DNA of 64,000 bases from Treponema socranskii subsp. buccale (GTDB lineage: Bacteria > Spirochaetota > Spirochaetia > Treponematales > Treponemataceae), in assembly GCF_024181585.1 (NCBI RefSeq), contig NZ_CP054258.1, positions 1,860,001-1,924,000 of the forward strand, read 5' to 3'. The first letter of the stretch is position 1; each line of letters opens with the position of its first letter. The notes beneath the pieces are model-generated. The model did no database searches. It saw only the letters and a program-made list of their open reading frames with translations, and was not told the DNA's origin. A program made the position numbers and the translations under genes. Below are positions 26,673 to 35,267 of this stretch, one piece after another.

Positions 26673-27488
26673 ATGGGACTTGACGAAAGAATTACGCTTA
26701 ACAACGGCATCCTCATGCCGAAGTTCGGACTCGGCGTTTACAAAGCGGGAGACGCGACGATTCGAGCGGTACGGACGGCTCTCGAATGCGGTTATCGTCT
26801 CATCGACACGGCGGTCTTTTACAATAACGAAACGCAAGTCGGCAAAGCGATCCGCGAAAGCGGCGTGCCGCGCGAAGAAGTTTTTGTAACGACAAAGATG
26901 TGGAATCAGGATCAGAGAGACAATCGACAGGAAGATGCGTTCCACGAAAGCCTCAACAAGCTCAAACTCGATTATATCGATTTGTATTTGATTCACTGGC
27001 CGGTGCCGGGTAAATTTATCGACACGTGGAAATACATGGAAGACTTCCTCGCGTCGGGAAAAGTGCGGGCGATCGGCGTAAGCAATTTTTTGGAGCACCA
27101 TCTCGAAGAACTCGCCGCCGTCTCCAACGTCATTCCGGCAGTCGATCAATTCGAATGCCATCCGTTTTTGACCCGCGAAAGTCTCCGCGACTACTGCACT
27201 TCACATTCGATTATCCCCGAAGCGTGGAGTCCGCTCGGCCGCGGCATCGTGCTTGAAAGCAGAACGATCGCTGAAATTGCCAAAGCGTACAAAAAAAGCG
27301 CAGCGCAGGTAACGCTCCGCTGGGATTATCAAAACGGTATCATTACGATTCCGAAATCCGTCGATCCGAAACGCATCAAAGAAAATGCGGACATCTTCGA
27401 TTTCAGTCTCACCGAAGACGAAATGGAAAAGATAAGCGATTTGGATACGGGCATCACAAAACAGGATCCCGATAATTTCGACTTTTAA
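26673..27488 (+). CDS. Aldo/keto reductase (2,5-diketo-D-gluconate reductase type)
   Basis: 271 residues with ACGGAGG before the ATG. The catalytic tetrad is visible: Asp and Tyr in DTAVFYNN, Lys in TTKMW, His in LIHWPVPG. The NADPH-binding end has IPKSVDPKRIKEN. It reduces aldehydes or ketones with NADPH; closest in style to AKR5 enzymes such as DkgA. It stands alone and converges with the SDR gene; substrate unknown. Confidence 0.92.
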   Translation: MGLDERITLNNGILMPKFGLGVYKAGDATIRAVRTALECGYRLIDTAVFYNNETQVGKAIRESGVPREEVFVTTKMWNQDQRDNRQEDAFHESLNKLKLDYIDLYLIHWPVPGKFIDTWKYMEDFLASGKVRAIGVSNFLEHHLEELAAVSNVIPAVDQFECHPFLTRESLRDYCTSHSIIPEAWSPLGRGIVLESRTIAEIAKAYKKSAAQVTLRWDYQNGIITIPKSVDPKRIKENADIFDFSLTEDEMEKISDLDTGITKQDPDNFDF

Positions 27489-27514
27489 CGGCACGAATGT
27501 CGAGGCGGCCGCTT

Positions 27515-28351
27515 TTACAAGAGCCGCCAAAGTTCCCACAGCGCCTGCATGATCCCTCGCGGTATAATCTTTGCAATAAGGCGGTGCAGCGTACTCACGA
27601 CTCCGGTCGTTACGACAGGTAAGTTTAAAGCGCTTCCCCAAAGCGAAAGGCGCGCAGCGAATGCAGGATCGTCGCCGAAATGAAAATTACGGACGGAGTG
27701 AGAAAGAGGAATACCGCTCGACTCCGCGTTTTTAATAAATTCCGTTTTTTTCATCCAATAGGGACACACCGCCGTCACGCGGATGCCGCGCGTAAAGAGC
27801 TCCCAGTGAAGCGCACGCGACCAGCTCAACACGAACGCTTTCGTTGCCGCATACACGGCGAGGTGCTGAAACGGCTGAAACGCGGACGTACTCGAAATAT
27901 TGATAATTCTTGCGCCCCTCTTCATATACGGTAAAACGGTATTCGCCGCATTGACGAATGCCGTACAGTTAAGCGCAATCATGCGCTCGTTGTCATCTCG
28001 CTCTATATCGCAGTAATTGCCGATTTTGCCGACGCCCGCGCAGTTTACGAGAAAAGCGACCGTTATGCCGCTCTCGTCTTTTTTTTCGTCTGCGGATGAG
28101 AGATCGTACAATGACGAGCGCTCCGCTTTCGCTTTGAGAGCGCTTTCCAGTCTGTCGATACTTACAGGCTTTGTCAAATCGAGCGGAAGAATATTCGTCC
28201 GATGTTCGAGAGACGAAGAGAGCTCAAACAATTTGTCTTCTCGCCGCGCGATGAGCCAAATCTCATCGATATCTTTCCGTCCGTCTATGAGCTTCGCATA
28301 GATGCTTCCGAGTCCGCTCGAGGCGCCCGTTATCATTGCAATCTTTATCAT
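27515..28351 (-). CDS. Short-chain dehydrogenase/reductase
   Basis: 278 residues with the classical SDR pattern: TGASSGLG near residue 8, NCAG, Ser in NISSTSAF, and YAATK. An acidic/Ser insert (about 75-95, SSLYDLSSADEKKDES) interrupts the usual spacing before NCAG. The C-terminal ~30 residues are hydrophobic and Trp-rich (IMQALWELWRLL) and could contact the membrane. Substrate unknown. It converges with the aldo/keto reductase, 26 bases apart. Confidence 0.88.
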   Translation of the reverse strand: MIKIAMITGASSGLGSIYAKLIDGRKDIDEIWLIARREDKLFELSSSLEHRTNILPLDLTKPVSIDRLESALKAKAERSSLYDLSSADEKKDESGITVAFLVNCAGVGKIGNYCDIERDDNERMIALNCTAFVNAANTVLPYMKRGARIINISSTSAFQPFQHLAVYAATKAFVLSWSRALHWELFTRGIRVTAVCPYWMKKTEFIKNAESSGIPLSHSVRNFHFGDDPAFAARLSLWGSALNLPVVTTGVVSTLHRLIAKIIPRGIMQALWELWRLL

Positions 28352-28529
28352 TGTAGGGAAATAATAAGGCGCTTCCCCTTTTCCGTCAATACGGTACGGT
28401 TACGCTTTCATGCCGATACCGATCGCCGCGTCGCCCTCACTTTCGTTCATCGATTTTATTCCGCACACTGCCGACACACGTTGTCGTCGCGCTTGTAGAG
28501 CCGCATACTATTTGTTAAAATTATTCGCT

Positions 28530-29474
28530 ATGGAATTAAACACGGCGGACAGAGATGAAAGACATACCGCGCTCATGCGGCGGGCGGGATATATTGCGCT
28601 TTTCGGAAATCTTGCGCTCGCATGCGTAAAGATTTTTCTTTCGAAAGTTTCGGGAAGCCTTGCGGTTATGGGCGACGGCATCGATTCGCTCACCGACGTC
28701 GCAATCGCGCTCATGACGCTCGTCGTAAGCACTATCGTTTCGCGGCCGGGCGACAGAGAACATCCGTGGGGACACGGCAGGGCGGAAACGACGGCGACGA
28801 TGGCGCTGTCTTTCGTCATCTTTTTTGCCGGCACGCAGCTCGCCATTTCGTCCATAGGCTCTCTTATCGGGCACTCGTACAAAAACGAAGTGAGCCCTGC
28901 GGCACTCGCTGCAGCCGCAGTATCGATTACGGGAAAAGCGATACTCGCCGTAACGCAGTATACGCTCGGTAAAAAAAGCGGCAGCGCCATAATCAAAGCG
29001 AACGCACAGAATATGAAAAGCGATATCGTCATGTCTTCGGGTGTGCTTTTAGGCATAGGAGCTGCGCGGTTTTTCCGCTGCCCTTCACTCGATCCCGTTA
29101 CCGCCCTCCTCGTAAGCGCATGGGTTATTAAAAATGCGATAGCGATCTTTTCGGATATGAATACCGAACTCATGGACGGAAACACCGACCGCGAAATATA
29201 CAAGCGCCTTTTCGACGCCGCATCTTCCGTAAAAGGAGTGTCGCATCCGCACCGAGCGCGGATCAGAAAAATCGCTTCGCATTGGGATATCGATTTGGAT
29301 ATAGAAGTGGCGGCCGATATGAGCGTGTCGGCAGCTCACGAAATCGCCTGTCAAGTGGAAAGCGCCGTCCGATGCGCCATCCCCGACGTGTACGACATCA
29401 TGGTACACGTGGAACCCGCAGGACTGAACGATGAAAACGAACAGTACGGGCTTGACGAAAACGACGTGAGATAA
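28530..29474 (+). CDS. Cation diffusion facilitator (CDF) metal exporter
   Basis: Start at the ATG at 28530 (314 residues); the open frame from 28410 would add 40 residues that look non-coding. Six membrane helices occupy about 20-210. Metal-site motifs are GDGIDSLTD in helix 2 and HPWGHGRAE after it; NMKSDIVMSSG in helix 5 provides the partner residues. A cytoplasmic C-terminal domain (215-300) is present with the expected WDIDLDIEV. It should export divalent metal (Zn, Fe, Mn or Co) in exchange for protons. No regulator is adjacent. Confidence 0.92.
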   Translation: MELNTADRDERHTALMRRAGYIALFGNLALACVKIFLSKVSGSLAVMGDGIDSLTDVAIALMTLVVSTIVSRPGDREHPWGHGRAETTATMALSFVIFFAGTQLAISSIGSLIGHSYKNEVSPAALAAAAVSITGKAILAVTQYTLGKKSGSAIIKANAQNMKSDIVMSSGVLLGIGAARFFRCPSLDPVTALLVSAWVIKNAIAIFSDMNTELMDGNTDREIYKRLFDAASSVKGVSHPHRARIRKIASHWDIDLDIEVAADMSVSAAHEIACQVESAVRCAIPDVYDIMVHVEPAGLNDENEQYGLDENDVR

Positions 29475-29483
29475 CGGACGCGC

Positions 29484-29530
29484 GAAAAAAAACTTTGCAC
29501 TTGCGGGCTTATAAGCACGCAAGCGCAAAG
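29484..29530 (-). terminator. Intrinsic terminator of the accessory island operon
   Basis: CTTTGCACTTGCG (29493-29505) pairs with CGCAAGCGCAAAG (29518-29530) with one mismatch. On the minus strand the stem is followed by a run of T (29484-29492), the arrangement of a rho-independent terminator for the minus-strand genes ending at 29558. Confidence 0.85.
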
Positions 29531-29557
29531 AGGCTAATAAAGCCATTCTTTCTTTCG

Positions 29558-29797
29558 TCAAAAATGACCGTCATACAATGCTCTGTAGACGTATGCTAAC
29601 GCCGCTTCCACAAGCTCGTCAGCTGTCAATACTCCGCGTATCGAACCGACTGTACTCGCTGCGCTTAATACAATACTCGCAGCTGCCATTGCAACCTCAA
29701 GTTCTGTTGCTATACTCGTGCCGCCTGTTGCTATCGCAAGTCCTACCGTTATTATCCCTGTTATAACTAACTGAACAGGAAAGTATACCGTGGTCAC
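29558..29797 (-). CDS. Small hydrophobic protein, unknown, last gene of the island
   Basis: 79 residues from a GTG that directly follows the TGA of the preceding gene (TGAGTG). The first two thirds are hydrophobic and Ala/Gly-rich (GLAIATGGTSIATELEVAMAA), the end is amphipathic. Similar hydrophobic stretches occur in pre-toxin regions and in pore-type effectors, but nothing here proves either. The abutting start implies translational coupling with the 173-residue gene upstream. Confidence 0.45.
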   Translation of the reverse strand: MTTVYFPVQLVITGIITVGLAIATGGTSIATELEVAMAAASIVLSAASTVGSIRGVLTADELVEAALAYVYRALYDGHF

Positions 29798-30319
29798 TCA
29801 TTCTATACATTTCGAGGTCTGCAATTCTTTATATTCAAATGCAGAAATATTTTTCAGTAGTATACCGGCAAATTCATTCTGAAAATCAAATAGTAAAAAA
29901 TTTTTCTCTGTTATTTTATATGCTTTCATATCATTCATTAAATGTTTTTGAAGTACCCATATATTACCAAGTTCATCTTTTTGTAGTTCAAATTCATTAA
30001 ATCTAGATACAGTTGAACATGCTTCAGTAAAATTCGAAGTATCAAAAAATATTTGAGTTTCAAAAATACATAAGTTTATATTCTTCGTTTTTGAAGTTAA
30101 TCGCTCATCCTGTGCAAAAAAACTCACATACTCTACTGCTCCATTTATTGGGTTAATAGCTAAATCAAGCGGAGGCTTTTTCTTATCTTCAAAAAAATAA
30201 TGATAGTTTAATCCAAAATGTTTATCGATAGCTTTTATTTTAAATAAAACTAATCCTTCCCCCATACTTTCGATACTTCTGGTATAAGAAATTTTCGTGT
30301 TTGTTACGCTGAAAATCAT
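29798..30319 (-). CDS. Hypothetical protein, immunity-like setting
   Basis: 173 residues, no signal peptide or membrane segment, GGGAGA before the ATG. Composition is acidic/aromatic with AT-rich codons typical of the island. No family recognised. It begins NTKISYTRSIESMGEG and contains PPLDLAINPINGAVEYVSFF, a pattern reminiscent of small immunity proteins. Position after SUKH-like and KptA genes suggests an immunity or accessory role; this is context only. Confidence 0.5.
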   Translation of the reverse strand: MIFSVTNTKISYTRSIESMGEGLVLFKIKAIDKHFGLNYHYFFEDKKKPPLDLAINPINGAVEYVSFFAQDERLTSKTKNINLCIFETQIFFDTSNFTEACSTVSRFNEFELQKDELGNIWVLQKHLMNDMKAYKITEKNFLLFDFQNEFAGILLKNISAFEYKELQTSKCIE

Positions 30320-30425
30320 ATTTATTTCTCCCGTTAATATATCATTCTTGCATGGTACACTATTCCAGTTTCTGTATTAATACCTAACTCCCGGTTCCCA
30401 TATATCACTAGTCTTTCCAAATCGA

Positions 30426-30539
30426 CTAATATATTCTTATTAGAAAATCTCGGTATTCTTCATCAAAAGAAATATTGTATTTTTTTTCAAATTCTTCAAC
30501 TTGTCCGAGTGTTCCGTTTCCGTATTTTGCAATTAACAT
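30426..30539 (-). pseudogene. Truncated SUKH (SMI1/KNR4)-like immunity gene
   Basis: A 37-residue frame with an excellent ribosome site (GGAGGG, 30546-30551) before the ATG at 30539. The sequence LGQVEEFEKKYNISFDEEYR is the hallmark N-terminus of SUKH-type proteins, in which a longer domain should follow. The frame stops after DFLIRIY. A second frame across the stop (ending at about 30325) reads NILVDLERLVIYGNRELGIN; it could be a frameshifted remainder or unrelated. Confidence 0.55.
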
Positions 30540-30585
30540 TTTATTTCCCTCCATGATTAATATTTAGATGTTATGCGGTTCTAGG

Positions 30586-31125
30586 TTAAATCTTTTCAAT
30601 ATATTTCATGGGGATACAATCCGCTAACCAGACTTTTTCATTTCCTCGATAAAACGCAGTATTTTCATTCCATGCTTTTATAGCATCTATACGAAGAATA
30701 ACCGGTTCATCATCATGCCTTTTTCCTACTTGAATTGCAGTTTCAATATCGACTGAAAGATGGACATATTGTCTATGCATCGGTAATAATCCATTTTTTT
30801 CAATTCTGCTAAGAAATCTTCGTGCGGTTCCATGAAACAACTCTCCCGGCGGAATTTCTTTTTCCTTTTTTATATGCATTGGAAATGAGTGTCCATAAAA
30901 TGCCCGAATTCTTCCATCTATTAGTTCATGTCTCTTTTTTTCGGATTTCTCAATCATTTTTTCTAAATCAGTCAGTTGCAAATTTTTCCACCGTTCATTT
31001 TCTCTCAAGGATTCTAATAATTGTTCTACCTCTACCCAACCATCTTCATCCATTTCTAATTCATATTCACAAGGTACATGGCGCAGAGCATATGATATTT
31101 CTTTACTGAGTTCTGTATAATTCAT
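30586..31125 (-). CDS. kptA: RNA 2'-phosphotransferase, KptA/Tpt1 family
   Basis: 179 residues, the family length. Typical elements are present: SKEISYALRH at the start, DEDGWVEVEQLL, IRAFYGHS, LFHGTARRF and RQYVHLSVDIETA. The enzyme uses NAD+ to remove an internal 2'-phosphate from RNA, forming ADP-ribose 1",2"-cyclic phosphate. Bacteria lack the eukaryotic tRNA splicing that makes this phosphate, and such genes often sit in RNA-repair or conflict loci. Here it overlaps a SUKH-like gene by 4 bases (ATGA) in a toxin-type island and has AT-rich codon use, which points to recent acquisition. Confidence 0.85.
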   Translation of the reverse strand: MNYTELSKEISYALRHVPCEYELEMDEDGWVEVEQLLESLRENERWKNLQLTDLEKMIEKSEKKRHELIDGRIRAFYGHSFPMHIKKEKEIPPGELFHGTARRFLSRIEKNGLLPMHRQYVHLSVDIETAIQVGKRHDDEPVILRIDAIKAWNENTAFYRGNEKVWLADCIPMKYIEKI

Positions 31126-31475
31126 TTTTCTTCATTCCTAATCAATTCATCAACGATAACTTTCATCCATTCTCCAAAACTATTATATTCACTTCGTTGT
31201 TCATACCCTTCTGAAGCAAAATCATGTATAATCTGAATCCTTTGTCCTTTGCCTACTTCAAAACAAGCAATATCATCGTTATCGTCGCGTCTCGCAAATG
31301 GTATCAATTTCCTTTTTGGGTATCTTTTTATTAAGCCATTGATTCGTATCATAACTTGTTCTGTCGACATAAAATACCAAGAGTCAAAATCAACTAAATT
31401 CAATTCCAATACTTTTATAAACAATTTCGGATACCGAAAATCATTGTATATAGTTCCAATATTAAAACATTCCAT
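31122..31475 (-). CDS. SUKH-like (SMI1/KNR4) immunity protein
   Basis: Start at the ATG at 31475 (117 residues); a TTG at 31487 is less likely. No signal peptide, so cytoplasmic. The middle and end (LIPFARRDDNDDIACFEVG, then IHDFASEGYEQRSEYNSF, then EWMKVIVDEL) match the pattern of SMI1/KNR4-like immunity proteins, which neutralise a wide range of nuclease and other intracellular toxins. It comes directly after the orphan fragment at 31488-31900, whose product would be its expected partner, and overlaps kptA. Confidence 0.7.
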   Translation of the reverse strand: MECFNIGTIYNDFRYPKLFIKVLELNLVDFDSWYFMSTEQVMIRINGLIKRYPKRKLIPFARRDDNDDIACFEVGKGQRIQIIHDFASEGYEQRSEYNSFGEWMKVIVDELIRNEEK

Positions 31476-31487
31476 AATCACCGCCAA

Positions 31488-31900
31488 TTAATGTATAGCC
31501 GTTATATCAATAGAACCAAACAAATTATCAGTTCTGAATGATGATTTTTGTTTTCCGATTTGGAAAAGTCCGATTCTCGATTCTACAGCATCTCCGCCTG
31601 TTTTAGAAACCGCTTTTTTAGTTGTAAATCTGACAATATATTCAATTGGCAATAATTCATCATACGCGTGAATGTTGGCTTGTACATCTATTCTCGCCTG
31701 ACGCGCGGCAACAACACGGGTATTATCTACTGTTGTAACACTTCCTGCTCTCGAGAAACCATTGTCGCCCCATCCTGTTTTAAATATTTCCAACCGTATG
31801 AAAAAGTATGTTTTTCATATGGATTGAACTCAAATACTCCGGCTTTATCCAAATGGTACGCAAAACACAGAGCATCTACTGCAAATACCCCCCAAAGCAC
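31488..31900 (-). pseudogene. Orphan module of the M23-type toxin family, frameshifted
   Basis: Two overlapping minus-strand frames. The first (from about 31900 to 31727) reads DALCFAYHLDKAGVFEFNPYEK, the same lead-in that begins the M23 gene at 33845. The second (to 31488) reads GWGDNGFSRAGSVTTVDNT and continues for about 90 residues with no recognised domain and no M23 motifs. A frame change near 31760-31790 would join them. It starts inside the 3' end of the SH3 gene, as the other modules do. I read it as an orphan C-terminal module with a different effector domain, now disrupted. Alternatively the second frame starts on its own at a TTG (31793). Confidence 0.5.
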
Positions 31901-32997
31901 CAGCCCGTTGTTCCAACGGCAATAGCTTTTCCGTCCCTGTCTTTTGCACCCGCCTGCACTTCTACCTGCACCCAATTGCTTGTAATGCCGTCGATGATTT
32001 GCTCCGCGCCTATGCCAAGCACTTTTACCTGCGTGCCCTTGCCGATCGTTACGACGGGCTTGCCGGCCGTACTGCCGCTTGAACGAAGCCGCAGGTTGTC
32101 CGATGCACGGTAGCGCTTACCGGATTGCAGCCGCACCGCCGTTTCATAGTCGCAAGAGCCGTCGGCGTGACGCGGCCAAGTGACGCGGGAGAGGTCGCAT
32201 TTATTCGTTTGGATTAGATTTTCATATTGCGTAGCAAACTCTTCATCTACCAAAGCACATGAAATAATCGTCCTGCCGTCTTCGGTATAAAAATGCAGAT
32301 ACTCTCCATCTCTTACTATCTTTAAAGTAATTTCCGCTTTAGGAATAAACGTTTCCTTTATAAACTTATAACTTGCGTCATATTCAAACGAATCAAATTT
32401 TAATACCTCCGTCAAAACCTTGTATCCGTTGGTTGTTTTATGTATGTTTTTTACAAGCAGCATTACTCTTGAATCGTTATTTAAAGTAATGGATACGTTA
32501 TAAATAGCTGAGGGACTTATTGTTACGTTTTCATACCAAGGACCGTCATAGCTTCCTCGTACCTCCTGTTCATAATGCTCTATCGCCGCTTTATTCTTTT
32601 CATAGTACGTCTTCCTATCACGAGAAAAAAGTACATCGCAGTCTTCTACATACGTCCAATATTTTCCATTCTTTCTTAAACTGGTTGTTACTATATCCGG
32701 GTCAAACAAATCTTTCGTTGCGGCTGGTATTATACAGTTGAAATCTATAGCATATTCATGCCCTTTGTATTCAATTACATATGCATTTTCCACATTCATT
32801 TCTTTAGAAAGGACCTGATTTTTATCATAAACGAAATATGATTTAGGTTGCACCAGTGTTCCCTTTTCAATATCATAAAAAACTTCGTTAACCCAATCAT
32901 AAATCTTTGTCTTTTCCGTTATTTTGAAGTCAACGGCACATAAATTATAAAAAATACTGAACAATAAATTTACTAAACAAAATAATCTTTTCATCAT
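31876..32997 (-). CDS. Exported SH3-domain protein, candidate immunity partner (copy 1)
   Basis: Start at the first ATG of ATGATG at 32997, overlapping the M23 stop as ATGA (373 residues). A signal peptide (MMKRLFCLVNLLFSIFYNL) is followed by an unassigned domain and a C-terminal bacterial SH3 domain (about 295-373, NLRLRSSGSTAGKPVVTIGK). The central block DIVTTSLRKNGKYWTY is nearly identical in DNA to copy 2 at 33821, and the SH3 end is almost identical in all three copies. SH3 domains of this type bind peptidoglycan. Coupling to an M23 peptidase gene and periplasmic location suggest that it protects the wall or pairs with the peptidase; this is inference. Confidence 0.75.
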   Translation of the reverse strand: MMKRLFCLVNLLFSIFYNLCAVDFKITEKTKIYDWVNEVFYDIEKGTLVQPKSYFVYDKNQVLSKEMNVENAYVIEYKGHEYAIDFNCIIPAATKDLFDPDIVTTSLRKNGKYWTYVEDCDVLFSRDRKTYYEKNKAAIEHYEQEVRGSYDGPWYENVTISPSAIYNVSITLNNDSRVMLLVKNIHKTTNGYKVLTEVLKFDSFEYDASYKFIKETFIPKAEITLKIVRDGEYLHFYTEDGRTIISCALVDEEFATQYENLIQTNKCDLSRVTWPRHADGSCDYETAVRLQSGKRYRASDNLRLRSSGSTAGKPVVTIGKGTQVKVLGIGAEQIIDGITSNWVQVEVQAGAKDRDGKAIAVGTTGWCFGGYLQ

Positions 32998-33845
32998 TTT
33001 TCCCCCGTTAACGGATTTAAGCGATAGTCTTTCCACGACTCCTCAGCAACAAAATAACTATTTTTATTTTTCTTTCTAAAAGTAAACTTCAAAAAAGCCC
33101 TCTCGCTTCCTTTTTCTCCTCCGTCCTTTTCATGTAATCGGTTATAATTAGTATCTAACACTTTCGGCATATCCATTCTCATATCCATCTCTAAATCGCA
33201 CTGTATCATTTCCAAATGCAAGTGCGTTGCTGTAGAGTTACCTGTATTCCCCGCATGGGCAACAATATCGCCGGGCGACACGTACTCTCCCGCTGTTCGT
33301 CCGGCAAAATCATGCAAGTGCGCCAGTAAATATAGTTTATCGTTATCTCCTTTTATTATCATGACACGTCCGTACCCCCCGTCTGGATCGCTTTCTTTTA
33401 TCTTCCCGTTACCCGTTGTACACGCCCATATCCGACCGTAAACCAATGCAATGATCGGTGCATGTTTATTTTTCCCGTCATCTGTTCCGGGAAAATCTAC
33501 ACCGCTATGCGGAACGCCCACAATATCTTCGTATGAAGCACAATGATAACAAAAATTGACTGCCGCAAAGTCCATCCCATTGCAAGAACAGTTGCTCAAA
33601 AACTTATTATCCTTGCTTGAATTCGTATCCGAAGGTACTGCCGGTACAAAGCCGGGATTATATGTAATTTCTACCGTCGTTTGAGCCAGATGTTCTTTAT
33701 CTTTTACTTTTTTTCTTTCAGCTTCCGAGATAGGATGTCGTAAGCGCACGGGGACACCTTCATACGGATTGAACTCAAACACTCCGGCATTATTCAGATA
33801 ATACGCAACATAAAGAGCATCTACTTCAAATACCCTCCAAAGCAC
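32994..33845 (-). CDS. M23 (LytM) metallopeptidase, orphan module
   Basis: The start is uncertain. The frame is open from 33920, but that part overlaps the SH3 gene; a GTG at 33845 with AAGGGG ahead gives 283 residues. It has no signal peptide. The lead-in NNAGVFEFNPYEG is shared with 31900 and, inside a longer protein, with 38225-39854. A short Cys-rich segment (CSCNGMDFAAVNFCYHC) follows, then the zinc peptidase: HSGVDFPG, and HLHLE near the end. M23 enzymes cut peptide bridges of peptidoglycan. The lack of its own export signal, the shared lead-in and the coupled SH3 gene fit an orphan toxin tip. Confidence 0.7.
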   Translation of the reverse strand: MLWRVFEVDALYVAYYLNNAGVFEFNPYEGVPVRLRHPISEAERKKVKDKEHLAQTTVEITYNPGFVPAVPSDTNSSKDNKFLSNCSCNGMDFAAVNFCYHCASYEDIVGVPHSGVDFPGTDDGKNKHAPIIALVYGRIWACTTGNGKIKESDPDGGYGRVMIIKGDNDKLYLLAHLHDFAGRTAGEYVSPGDIVAHAGNTGNSTATHLHLEMIQCDLEMDMRMDMPKVLDTNYNRLHEKDGGEKGSERAFLKFTFRKKNKNSYFVAEESWKDYRLNPLTGEK

Positions 33846-34942
33846 CAGCCCCTTGTCCCTGCAGCTATAGCTTTCCCGTCCCTGTCTTTTGCGCCTGCCT
33901 GTACTTCCACTTGCACCCAATTGCTTGTAATGCCGTCGATGGTTTGCTCTGCTCCGACGGCAAGCACTTTTACCTGCGTGCCCTTGCCGATCGTTACGAC
34001 GGGCTTGCCTGCCGTACTGCCGCTTGAGCGAAGCCGCAAGTTGTCGGAAGCGCGGCAGCGTTTACCCTGCTGTAGCTTGTTTATCGTTTCGTAGTCGCAA
34101 GAACCGTCGGCATGGCGCGGCCAGGTGACGCGGGAGAGGTCGCAGGTATTATTTGCAATTAATTGTCTATATTGTTTTTTGAATACATCGTCGACCAACA
34201 CACAAGTAACAACCAAATGATTTGTCTCTGTATAAAACGACAAATAATCTCCATCAATGTGTAATATTAATGTGATATCAGAACCTACAATAAATGTTTC
34301 TTTTAAAAATTTATAGTCATGTTCATATTCTTCAACTTCCGTATTCGATATTTCTGCAACAATTTTATACCCTTTTTTCGTCTTTTCTATATTCTTAACA
34401 AATAGGCTAACTCGCCATTCCTTGCATAAAATTAATGCAACATTATAAATTCCTGAAGTACGTAAAGGAACTCCACCTTCATACCAAGGACCGTCATAGC
34501 TTCCTCGTACCTTCTGTTCATAATAATCTATCGCCGCTTTATTCTTTTCATAGTACGTCTTCCTATCACGAGAAAAAAGTACATCGCAGTCTTCTACATA
34601 CGTCCAATATTTTCCATTCTTTCTTAAACTGGTTGTTACTATATCCGGGTCAAACAAATCTTTCGTTTCGGCTGGTACAATCGCTTCCAAGTCGATTAAG
34701 CGTTTTTCGCCATACCAATTTATAGTGCAACAATAGTCAAAATCGACGATATTACCGCTTAAATTAGTACCATCTGAAATAAAAGTATCCCATAATTGAA
34801 CGAGCGTTCCTTTTTTTATATTCCCTCGATAATAATAATTCCCGTCGTATAATTTACTGTCTTTAATAACTCTGTAGTCCGCTGCAAAGCAATACAGATT
34901 ATACAGCACCATGCATAACAATACAAAAATCTTTTTCATCAT
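33821..34942 (-). CDS. Exported SH3-domain protein, candidate immunity partner (copy 2)
   Basis: Start at the ATG at 34942 (373 residues), overlapping the stop of the M23 fragment as ATGA. Signal peptide MMKKIFVLLCMVLYNLYCFA. The layout equals copy 1: unassigned N-terminal and middle part, C-terminal SH3 domain. About 200 bases in the middle (34480-34679) and the last ~115 bases (33830-33942) are nearly identical to copy 1, while the flanking parts differ strongly. This mosaic suggests repeated recombination between copies. The next M23 gene begins inside its last 25 bases. Confidence 0.75.
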   Translation of the reverse strand: MMKKIFVLLCMVLYNLYCFAADYRVIKDSKLYDGNYYYRGNIKKGTLVQLWDTFISDGTNLSGNIVDFDYCCTINWYGEKRLIDLEAIVPAETKDLFDPDIVTTSLRKNGKYWTYVEDCDVLFSRDRKTYYEKNKAAIDYYEQKVRGSYDGPWYEGGVPLRTSGIYNVALILCKEWRVSLFVKNIEKTKKGYKIVAEISNTEVEEYEHDYKFLKETFIVGSDITLILHIDGDYLSFYTETNHLVVTCVLVDDVFKKQYRQLIANNTCDLSRVTWPRHADGSCDYETINKLQQGKRCRASDNLRLRSSGSTAGKPVVTIGKGTQVKVLAVGAEQTIDGITSNWVQVEVQAGAKDRDGKAIAAGTRGWCFGGYLK

Positions 34943-35220
34943 TTTTTCCCCGTTAACGGATTTAAGCGATAGTGTTTCCAATTATCACTTCCGTCATCTC
35001 CCTTAAAATAATAATCTTTTCCGCCTTTAAAAACCAGCTTCGCAGTATCCGTATTTTTTTCTCCGCCATCCTTTTCATGTAATCGATTATATTCCATATC
35101 GAGAACTCGTTCCCTCGCTTTATCTCCCATCTCTAAATCGCACTGTATCATTTCCAAATGCAAGTGCGTTGCTGTAGAGTTACCTGTATTCCCCGCATGG
35201 GCAACAATATCACCGGGCGG
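34939..35220 (-). pseudogene. 3' remnant of an M23 peptidase gene
   Basis: Only the last ~93 codons remain (GDIVAHAGNTGNSTATHLHLE and the C-terminal tail ending RLNPLTGKK). DNA at 35131-35219 is almost identical to 33187-33276 in the intact M23 gene, and the match stops exactly at 35220 where unrelated sequence leading to the TOPRIM gene begins. The first zinc ligand (HSGVD) is lost, so no active enzyme can be made. The cut marks the left edge of the inserted ATPase/TOPRIM cassette. Confidence 0.8.
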
Positions 35221-35267
35221 CTTCACCGGTGTTTCACCGATTTGAATGTGTTATTGAAAGTCTTAAA

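Noticed and set aside
33846-33920. Longer start of the M23 gene (MGASGSTGRRKRQG)
   Set aside because: It reads the SH3 gene's 3' end in another frame; no ribosome site.
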